Shown piece by piece: positions 8,276 through 13,258 of a DNA stretch of 13,258 nucleotides (the stretch's first letter is position 1; every line of letters starts with the position of its first letter). The stretch spans positions 1 through 13,258 of the forward strand of contig CAZNQG010000092.1 in assembly GCA_964575235.1 (NCBI GenBank), read 5' to 3'. The translations under genes were made by a program, and so were the position numbers. The notes beneath the pieces are model-generated. The model saw only the letters and a program-made list of their open reading frames with translations, was not told the origin of the DNA and made no database searches. The stretch is from SM23-62 sp964575235. Its GTDB lineage: Bacteria; Bacteroidota; Bacteroidia; Bacteroidales; SM23-62.

Positions 8276-9109
8276 CTAAAGCCCGGTCAATTGCTTGCTG
8301 ATCTCCCAGAGTCGCCTGCCGGTCTCCTCTTCGTAGGATTCTTTAATGGACCGGATGGGTTTTCGTTTCGCAAAGTATTTTCCGGTGATGCCTTCCACCT
8401 CCGGCGCGGAGGCCAGGTATACAATCGTATCGGCTCCTCTGTGCGGAGATTTCAGAAAAGGCTTGCCCAGTTGAAGCAGGCAGCGGAAGAATGGTTTTGA
8501 CTCGTTGCCGAAATTCGTACGTACGGCGCCCGGATGAGCGGCATTTGCCTTGATGCCCGTGTCTTCCCATCGTCGCACCAGTTCATATGTAAAGAGGATA
8601 TTGGCAAGCTTGGCCTGGGCGTAGGCCCGGAGACCCGAAAATTTCTTTTCCAACATCAGGTCATCGAAACGGATGCGACCCATGATCTGGGCCTGCGAAC
8701 TTACGTTGACAATGCGCGCCCTTCCGGCCACAAGAAGGTCCTTTAAAAGGTTCGTAAGAAGGAAATGTCCCAGGTGGTTGACCCCGATGGTGTATTCGTA
8801 TCCTTCCTTCGTGGTCTTGCGATAGCCGAAGTATCCCCCGGCGTTGTTGATCAAAACATCCAGGCGGTCGAAATCCTTCCTGAAATCCTCAGCGAATCTC
8901 CGTATGGAATCCAGAGAGGCAAGATCCAGTTCAAACATGCGGACCTGCCGGTTCCCGGTCCCCGTGCGGATCTCTTCAAGTGTCTTTTCCCCTTTTTCCC
9001 GTCTGCGGTAGGTGAACACTACCCCCGCACCCATCCCGGCAAGTTTCATTGCGGCGGCCCTGCCGATTCCCGAGGTGCCTCCCGTGATCAGGATCGTTTT
9101 ATCTTTCAT
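8276..9109 (-). CDS. Short-chain dehydrogenase/reductase (retinol-dehydrogenase-like SDR)
   Basis: This 277-residue protein has all classical SDR landmarks: the cofactor-binding TGGTSGIG (residues 9-16), DLAS (62-65), NNAGG (88-92), Asn111 in GVNHLGHF, the active Ser137/138 in VNVSS, and the catalytic Y163-A-Q-A-K167. The end of the NAD(P) loop is HPGAVRTNF. The basic TYRRREKG after the second strand suggests NADPH preference. The order GVNHLGHFLLTNLL and the late PxxGADTIVYLAS stretch resemble the retinol-dehydrogenase/WWOX-like group of SDRs, but the substrate is unknown in bacteria. It stands alone on the - strand, convergent with amrB (58-base gap with no clear terminator) and divergent from the Gfo/Idh/MocA gene. 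Confidence 0.9.
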   Translation of the reverse strand: MKDKTILITGGTSGIGRAAAMKLAGMGAGVVFTYRRREKGEKTLEEIRTGTGNRQVRMFELDLASLDSIRRFAEDFRKDFDRLDVLINNAGGYFGYRKTTKEGYEYTIGVNHLGHFLLTNLLKDLLVAGRARIVNVSSQAQIMGRIRFDDLMLEKKFSGLRAYAQAKLANILFTYELVRRWEDTGIKANAAHPGAVRTNFGNESKPFFRCLLQLGKPFLKSPHRGADTIVYLASAPEVEGITGKYFAKRKPIRSIKESYEEETGRRLWEISKQLTGL

Positions 9110-9152
9110 GTGAAACTGCTTTTGGCGGTTAAACCCATAAACGGGGTCTCGA

Positions 9153-9160
9153 CAAAGATA
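9153..9160 (-). promoter_or_regulatory. Candidate -7 promoter element for the SDR gene
   Basis: Read on the - strand the bases are TATCTTTG, an exact match to TAnnTTTG, 43 bases before the SDR start at 9109. A TTTG -33 element is not evident at the expected distance. The 117-bp divergent gap 9110-9226 holds no gene. Confidence 0.45.
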
Positions 9161-9226
9161 ATTATTACCGGGTGCAGGCCATATTGAATCCGGGCGAACG
9201 GGGATTCATGCTCTTTTCATATCTTT

Positions 9227-10405
9227 ATGGGAAACCCTGCATCCATGCCGGCAAGAAAGATCAACATGGGAATGGTGGGCGGTGGGCCCGGGTCCTTCAT
9301 CGGAAGGATCCACGTCAACGCTGCACTGCTCGATGGACACATCAACTTTGTTTGCGGGGCTTTCAGCTCGGATCCGGAAAAGTCCAGGCTTACCGGAAAG
9401 GAATACTACCTGGATGCATCCCGCGTCTATGGTTCCTGGCAGGACATGATCGAAAGGGAAAAACAGCTCCCGCAAGGGGAAAGAATGGACTTTCTGACCA
9501 TTGCCACGCCCAACCATGTCCACTACGGACCTTCCAGGCTGGCCCTGGAGAACGGTTTTCACGTGGTAAGCGATAAACCTCTTACCCACAGCACGCCCGA
9601 AGCAAGGGAACTGGTCAGGCTGGTGAACGACACCGGTCTGCTGTTTGCACTTACCCATGCTTACACGGGATATCCCATGGTCAAGGAAGCAAAAGAGATC
9701 ATACGTGCGGGAAAGCTGGGAGAGATTCGCAAGGTGGTCTCTGAATATCCCCAGGGATGGCTTTCCTCACCCCTTGAAACCACAGGTCACCGGCTGGCCG
9801 AATGGAAAAACGACCCGGCAAGGTCCGGGGCCAGCATGTGCATGGGAGATATCGGTACCCATGCACTGAACCTGGCGGAATACGTTACGGGATTGAAGGT
9901 CACCGAGCTCTGTGCCGACCTTACCACTTTCGGCCCGGGCCGAAAGCTTGAGGACGACGGAAGCGTTCTGGTGCGTTTCGACAACGGGGCGCGCGGCATC
10001 ACTTATGCCAGCCAGATCTCGGCCGGGGAGGAGAACGGTCTCCGTATAAGGGTTTACGGGGAGAAAGGGGGACTGGAATGGGTGCAGGTGGATCCCGGCA
10101 ACCTCTGGCTTAAATGGCTTGACAGACCCCCCGAATGCATCCGGCCCGGGAATCCATGGTGTACAGAGCTGGCGAAATACAATACCCGTTTCCCGGCAGG
10201 GCATCCCGAGGGACTGATCGAAGCTTTTGCGAACATTTACAGGAATGTGGCCATTTGCATCCAACATCGGCTGGAAGGGACCGAACCGGCGGAAACCACC
10301 TTGGACTTTCCGACGGTTCACGACGGCCTGCGTGGCATGTTGTTTATCGACGGGGTCCTGGCCTCCGCTGCAGGCGACCGTAAATGGACCCCCTTCCCGG
10401 AATAA
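9227..10405 (+). CDS. Gfo/Idh/MocA family oxidoreductase
   Basis: This protein (392 residues from the ATG at 9227) has an N-terminal Rossmann fold with GMVGGGPGSFIG (15-26), then TIATPNHVHYGPSRLALENG (91-110), and SDKPLTHS, whose Lys117 matches the catalytic lysine of the EKP motif in this family. The C-terminal domain carries MGDIGTHALNLAEYV (Asp208, His212), the family's substrate-site motif. Such enzymes use NAD(P) to oxidise or reduce sugars, inositols or similar polyols; the exact substrate is not readable. Start choice is uncertain: a TATCTTTA box (9220-9227), close to the -7 consensus, overlaps the first ATG, so the ATG at 9245 (Met7, MPARKINMGM) is a credible alternative and would leave the Rossmann strand intact. 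The gene stands alone between the divergent SDR and the convergent regulator. Confidence 0.92.
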   Translation: MGNPASMPARKINMGMVGGGPGSFIGRIHVNAALLDGHINFVCGAFSSDPEKSRLTGKEYYLDASRVYGSWQDMIEREKQLPQGERMDFLTIATPNHVHYGPSRLALENGFHVVSDKPLTHSTPEARELVRLVNDTGLLFALTHAYTGYPMVKEAKEIIRAGKLGEIRKVVSEYPQGWLSSPLETTGHRLAEWKNDPARSGASMCMGDIGTHALNLAEYVTGLKVTELCADLTTFGPGRKLEDDGSVLVRFDNGARGITYASQISAGEENGLRIRVYGEKGGLEWVQVDPGNLWLKWLDRPPECIRPGNPWCTELAKYNTRFPAGHPEGLIEAFANIYRNVAICIQHRLEGTEPAETTLDFPTVHDGLRGMLFIDGVLASAAGDRKWTPFPE

Positions 10406-10422
10406 CCAGATCACTTTTCCGG
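10397..10422. terminator. Possible bidirectional terminator hairpin at convergent gene ends
   Basis: CCGGAA (10397-10402) and TTCCGG (10417-10422) form a perfect 6-bp inverted repeat around a 14-base loop. It spans the stop codons of both convergent genes, which are only 5 bases apart. The stem is short and a strong U-tract is lacking, so this is tentative. Confidence 0.25.
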
Positions 10423-10701
10423 CCTCAGGTATGCCGAAATGGCCTCTACGTATGTCGCAAACCTCTTCCTTCCCAGGTCCGTGATCCGGCAGCTGGTCTG
10501 TGGATAATTCCCCCTGAATTTCTTTTTCACCTCGATGTATCCGGCATCCTTCAGTTTGTTGATCTGGACGCTCAGGTTTCCCGAAGTTGCGCCGGTTTCC
10601 TTTTTCAGGTAGGCAAAATCGGCCTTCTCTACGCTTACCAGGATGGACACAACCGCCAACCTGAGCTGTGAATGTAATATGGGATCCAGGTCCTTATACA
10701 T
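10411..10701 (-). CDS. Small winged-helix transcriptional regulator
   Basis: This 96-residue protein is nearly all one winged helix-turn-helix domain. Helices surround SQLRLAVVSILVSVEKADFAYL (11-32), the turn and recognition helix are KETGATSGNLSVQINKLKDAGY (34-55), and the wing is IEVKKKFRGNYPQTSCRIT (56-73), ending in a C-terminal helix that may dimerise. The LSVQINKLKDAGYIEV pattern and the ITDLGR ending fit the MarR/ArsR-like HTH_34 'winged helix DNA-binding' group common in Bacteroidota. No sensor domain is present. The ATG at 10701 overlaps the 3' end of the membrane-protein gene by 8 bases, so the two are very likely cotranslated, and it may control the shared promoter at 11327-11358. 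Confidence 0.88.
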   Translation of the reverse strand: MYKDLDPILHSQLRLAVVSILVSVEKADFAYLKKETGATSGNLSVQINKLKDAGYIEVKKKFRGNYPQTSCRITDLGRKRFATYVEAISAYLRPEK

Positions 10702-11299
10702 TATCCCCGTCTTTTGAGAACCTCAGGATGTAGCCAGGAATTAAATACCCTACGACCATGGCCCCGGCAAATACCAGGAGTTGGTCCGTTCCCCTCAGGT
10801 AAATGGCTACGATGGCAGCGGCGAGGAATATCAGTGATCCCAGCAGCAGGGGACGGAAGCGGACCATCAATCCCGATACGGCCGTCGCCATGGCCGTTAC
10901 CCCGAGGATGAACGGAGTCGGATAGCTATCCACCTTCAGGGAGAGGAACACCATCAGCGCCATCAGGATTCCGGCGGCAATCCAAATGATCTTGATGTAT
11001 CGGTCCAGGTGGGTAATGACCCGCTCACCACGATTGGATCGGGCTATGACCACGAACTGTATGATCATGGCCCCGGCCACGAATATCCCCCAGGCCAGCA
11101 GGCTTATTGGGAGGATGGATTCATATTGACTGATCCGGATGTAATGGCTGATCAGGAAATAATTGGCCAGGCTGGCAAGGACCAGGGCCCAGCCCCAGAG
11201 CAGGTAGTAAAAACTCCCTTCCCGCAAGTTCTGCCGGGAATGGTAGATCGATTTGCGTATGATCTGAAGACTCTCTTCAGGTGTTAAACTTTCTTCCAC
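10694..11299 (-). CDS. Six-helix integral membrane protein of unknown function
   Basis: From the GTG at 11299 the protein has 201 residues. A longer reading from a TTG at 11329 is unlikely because that codon lies inside the -7 promoter element. The N-terminus is polar (EESLTPEESLQIIRKSI, then SRQNLREGSF), followed by about six membrane helices at roughly 30-51, 62-86, 101-121, 129-147, 151-169 and 172-193, with short charged loops. I recognise no catalytic or transport motif. Similar small membrane proteins are often found next to HTH_34-type regulators in Bacteroidota, as here, where the regulator gene overlaps the end by 8 bases. A role in sensing or in modulating the regulator, or as the regulated effector, is inference only. 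Confidence 0.8.
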   Translation of the reverse strand: MEESLTPEESLQIIRKSIYHSRQNLREGSFYYLLWGWALVLASLANYFLISHYIRISQYESILPISLLAWGIFVAGAMIIQFVVIARSNRGERVITHLDRYIKIIWIAAGILMALMVFLSLKVDSYPTPFILGVTAMATAVSGLMVRFRPLLLGSLIFLAAAIVAIYLRGTDQLLVFAGAMVVGYLIPGYILRFSKDGDNV

Positions 11300-11326
11300 G
11301 ACGATAAAATTTTTATAAACATGGTA

Positions 11327-11358
11327 CAAATATAAATTTGTTTATATAATAAACCAAA
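11327..11358 (-). promoter_or_regulatory. Bacteroidota-type promoter for the membrane protein/regulator pair
   Basis: On the - strand a TTTG (-33 element, 11358-11355) is followed after 20 bases by TATATTTG (-7 element, 11334-11327), matching the Bacteroidota consensus TTTG and TAnnTTTG at normal spacing. It lies 28 bases before the GTG start at 11299 in a strongly AT-rich stretch, and supports that start choice. Confidence 0.6.
11330..11347. repeat. AT-rich perfect inverted repeat between promoter elements, candidate operator
   Basis: ATATAAA (11330-11336) and TTTATAT (11341-11347) are a perfect 7-bp inverted repeat around TTTG, lying between the -33 and -7 elements and touching the -7 box. 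This placement suits a repressor site, most simply for the winged-helix protein encoded in the same unit. AT-rich DNA makes chance palindromes fairly likely. Confidence 0.4.
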
Positions 11359-11414
11359 TATTTTATGACTTTTTTTGTTTTTATATACATTTTTTCTGAT
11401 TGAATTGATTGACA

Positions 11415-11460
11415 GCCGGTTACAGAATGAAGTGAACCGGCATGAAATTGCGGTAACCGG
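11415..11460. repeat. Cluster of CCGGTTAC-type inverted motifs
   Basis: GCCGGTT (11415-11421) pairs with AACCGGC (11435-11441) around 13 bases, and CCGGTTAC (11416-11423) also pairs exactly with GTAACCGG (11453-11460). A related TTACCGGGTA lies at 11494-11503. The site sits in the non-coding gap 11300-11536 beyond the 3' end of the LolA-like gene and could be a termination/processing hairpin for that leftward transcript or a regulator site. No U-tract follows directly. Confidence 0.35.
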
Positions 11461-11536
11461 GAGCGGAAGCAACGGGGATCGGGTCAATATCCCTTACCGG
11501 GTACCAGTTAAGCTATTTTAGCGGGTATATGACTTC

Positions 11537-12337
11537 CTAGAATTTCTCCAGGTAGGCCAGGGTGAAGTACTCTTCCCGGACATCTGGGTTGAACTGGATC
11601 CGGTCGATGGTCATGACCGAGCGCCTGCCGTTTTCCAGATTGACCATTTCCAAATGCATGGCCATATATTTCTTTCCTGCGGGATCGACCAGCCTGACGT
11701 CGCCGGAAACCAGGCGCTTGAAAAGCTCATCGTCCTCGTTGTAATATTCCGCCTTGCGCTGGACAAAATCCTTTTTCCCGGTCCAGCTCAAGCGGCGGTC
11801 GTACCCCACTTCGTCCATGATGTCCACGCTAAGGGGAACGGCCTCGACCACCCAGCATTCCGTGCCTTCAAAGGTTTCGGTTCGCAGTACCTTGTATGTG
11901 AAATCATCCGGGTTGGGGGCGGACATGTCGGCATTGCTGAATTCGCTTCCCATGAAGCTTTTGCTCTTTTCGGTACTGACGATTCTGCGGGTTTTCCGCA
12001 GGGCGGGCATGTAGATCCACATGTCGTCGTTCCGGTCCCTGTAATCGAAGATCAGCATCCCGGTTCCCCGGACTTCGGCCGGCGAGAGGAACCTTATGAT
12101 CCGTTTTTCGGTTGCCCCGTTATCGAACTCCCTGGAAGCCATGGAGGTCTGCCTGACCCTCTCGTTGCCTCTGGCATCGTAGATCCGTAATGTTGATACC
12201 GCCTCCACGCCTTTCATCTGGCTGGCTTCCCTCGCCCTCTCCATGATCTCGCGTCCGCTGGGAGCAGTAAGTCCCAGGGATGACAATCCAAACAGGCAAA
12301 GGGTTATTTTTATGGCATTTGCTGAATATATCTTCAT
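11537..12337 (-). CDS. LolA-like outer-membrane lipoprotein-sorting family protein
   Basis: From the ATG at 12337 the protein has 266 residues and starts directly with a signal peptide (MKIYSANAIKITLCLFGLSS, cleavage near LTA, about residue 24). The longer frame from 12397 would run into the upstream gene and add an unnatural polar N-terminus. The mature protein has the pattern of the PF17131-type 'outer membrane lipoprotein-sorting protein' family: ASREFDNGATEKRIIRFLSP, MLIFDYRDRNDDMWIYMPAL, RKTRRI, KSKSFMGSEFSNADM, and an end with MTIDRIQFNPDVREEYFTL. It should be a periplasmic LolA/LolB-like half-barrel that binds a lipid or acyl group. Its gene follows the RND exporter by 23 bases on the same strand, a common pairing that suggests the two move a lipidic substrate through the envelope. 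The cargo is unknown. Confidence 0.88.
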   Translation of the reverse strand: MKIYSANAIKITLCLFGLSSLGLTAPSGREIMERAREASQMKGVEAVSTLRIYDARGNERVRQTSMASREFDNGATEKRIIRFLSPAEVRGTGMLIFDYRDRNDDMWIYMPALRKTRRIVSTEKSKSFMGSEFSNADMSAPNPDDFTYKVLRTETFEGTECWVVEAVPLSVDIMDEVGYDRRLSWTGKKDFVQRKAEYYNEDDELFKRLVSGDVRLVDPAGKKYMAMHLEMVNLENGRRSVMTIDRIQFNPDVREEYFTLAYLEKF

Positions 12338-12360
12338 GATTATGGTATTTTGAAAATGAT

Positions 12361-13258
12361 TTAATTTGCCGGAATGGTTTTTCCGCCTTTCAGCCATCCC
12401 AGGCGTATGCGCCAGTCTATCCCTGCCATACTTTTATCCTTTCCCGGTTCCAGGAAGGCCGGCTTGAAGATCAGCACCAGGGCCGGTATGATGATCAGGG
12501 CGCCGATCAGGCAGGTAAAGATAGACACCATGACCAGAAACCCGAAGTAACGGATCGGGGAAAACAGGGAAAACGGAAGTGCACTGAATCCGAAGATCAC
12601 GGAAAAGGCGTTGAACGTAATGCCCCTGCCGGTGGTGGTCAGGGTTTTCATCACCGCCGCGTCCGGAGCAAGGCCTTTTTCCCTCTCCGTCTTGTATCTC
12701 CACAGGAAATGAATGGTATAATCCACCCCCACTCCGATCATGATGGAAGACAACAGGGCGGTAGCAATGTCCAGTTTGATGCCCAGGTATCCCATCCAGC
12801 CGAACAGTATGACCATGGCCATTGCAAGGGGAACGGAACCGACGACTCCCGCAAAGAATGAACGGAAAAGGATGGACAGCAGCATGAACACGACGACCAG
12901 GGCAATGACCAGGGACAGTACCTGTCCCCTGACCACCAGGTCTGCCAGGTCCGCCGCGATCAGTCCGTAACCCCCGACACGGGTGGTGTATTCATCTTCT
13001 CCGGTGAGGGATCGTATCTCGGCCAGCACGTTCTTCATTGCGACGTTGCTGCCGTCGTTGATCCGGACGATCACCTGTGCCCGGCGGAATGTAAAGTCAA
13101 CCATCCTTTCCAGGTCTTCCGGATCCCCGCTCATCAGATACAGCTCCATATACTGGGCGATGGCATTCCGGTTACCGGGGATCCTGTCGTAGTAAGGATC
13201 CCCCTCGTTATTGAGGGCTTTGCTGATTTCCCGGATCACCCCGGCAATGGACATGACG
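12361..13258 (-). CDS. RND/MMPL family exporter, C-terminal part (5' end outside window)
   Basis: The frame is open to the window edge (an in-frame Val precedes the first visible Met), so about 298 C-terminal residues are seen of a protein that is usually 750 or more. The visible part starts with the end of the second periplasmic loop (IAQYMELYLMSGDPEDLERM, RAQVIVRIND, TTRVGGYG). It then has five membrane helices, as expected for the last repeat of an RND pump: RGQVLSLVIALVVVFMLLSI, the VGSVPLAMAMVILFGWMGYL segment, ALLSSIMIGVGVDYTIHFLW, FNAFSVIFGFSALPF and FLVMVSIFTCLIGALIIIPA. The GVGVDYTIHFLWRYKTE motif is typical of MMPL/COG1033 'predicted exporter of the RND superfamily'. These use proton flow to move lipids or other hydrophobic molecules. 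It probably heads an operon with the LolA-like gene. Confidence 0.92.
   Translation of the reverse strand, partial: VMSIAGVIREISKALNNEGDPYYDRIPGNRNAIAQYMELYLMSGDPEDLERMVDFTFRRAQVIVRINDGSNVAMKNVLAEIRSLTGEDEYTTRVGGYGLIAADLADLVVRGQVLSLVIALVVVFMLLSILFRSFFAGVVGSVPLAMAMVILFGWMGYLGIKLDIATALLSSIMIGVGVDYTIHFLWRYKTEREKGLAPDAAVMKTLTTTGRGITFNAFSVIFGFSALPFSLFSPIRYFGFLVMVSIFTCLIGALIIIPALVLIFKPAFLEPGKDKSMAGIDWRIRLGWLKGGKTIPAN

Noticed and set aside
11284..11487. 67-codon open frame on the - strand in the gap before the membrane protein
   Set aside because: It covers the promoter and palindrome and the start of the membrane-protein gene; its Lys/Ile/Tyr-rich translation reflects AT-rich non-coding DNA.
1..13258. 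CRISPR arrays, IS elements, phage or defence genes
   Set aside because: No regularly spaced repeats, transposase, integrase or terminal inverted repeats were seen, and all large frames belong to ordinary metabolic, transport or signalling families.

Overview
The window looks like a chromosomal segment of a free-living Bacteroidota bacterium, probably Bacteroidales/Marinilabiliales-like. This rests on a TonB-dependent receptor paired with a lipoprotein, a Reg_prop/Y_Y_Y propeller sensor, weak Shine-Dalgarno signals, TAnnTTTG-type -7 promoter elements and moderately GC-rich coding DNA with AT-rich gaps. No rRNA, tRNA, CRISPR array, IS element or phage gene is visible. The genus cannot be fixed from this stretch.

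Left block, + strand (1-8217). The 3' part of a TonB-dependent outer-membrane receptor overlaps by one base a histidine-rich DUF2271-like lipoprotein, so the two probably act together in uptake. After a 152-bp gap comes a small secreted protein with a FecR-like N-terminal segment. A weak hairpin/U-tract candidate follows, then a 1086-residue one-protein sensor: periplasmic beta-propeller, Y_Y_Y domain, one membrane helix, coiled coil and a cytoplasmic SpoIIE/PP2C phosphatase. Twenty-five bases later begins amrS (radical SAM enzyme), which overlaps amrB (Memo-like) by 4 bases. These are two parts of the AmmeMemoRadiSam set. The third part, an AMMECR1-domain protein (AmrA), is not in the window.

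Middle (8276-10405). Two stand-alone oxidoreductases face away from each other: an SDR dehydrogenase on the - strand and a Gfo/Idh/MocA dehydrogenase on the + strand, separated by 117 bp that carries a good -7 element for the SDR.

Right block, - strand (10411-13258). A six-helix membrane protein and a winged-helix regulator overlap by 8 bases. They share an upstream promoter with both -33 and -7 elements and a 7-bp AT-rich palindrome between them, which suggests an autoregulated two-gene cassette. A ~200-bp gap with related CCGGTTAC-like inverted motifs separates this from an RND/MMPL exporter (C-terminal part, running off the window) followed by a LolA-like periplasmic protein, a pairing that suggests envelope lipid or lipoprotein transport.

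Most genes belong to known families. The less ordinary points are the propeller-PP2C/AmrS/AmrB gene order without AmrA, the receptor-coupled lipoprotein, and the membrane protein/regulator cassette with its palindromic promoter. No clearly new system is proven by the sequence.
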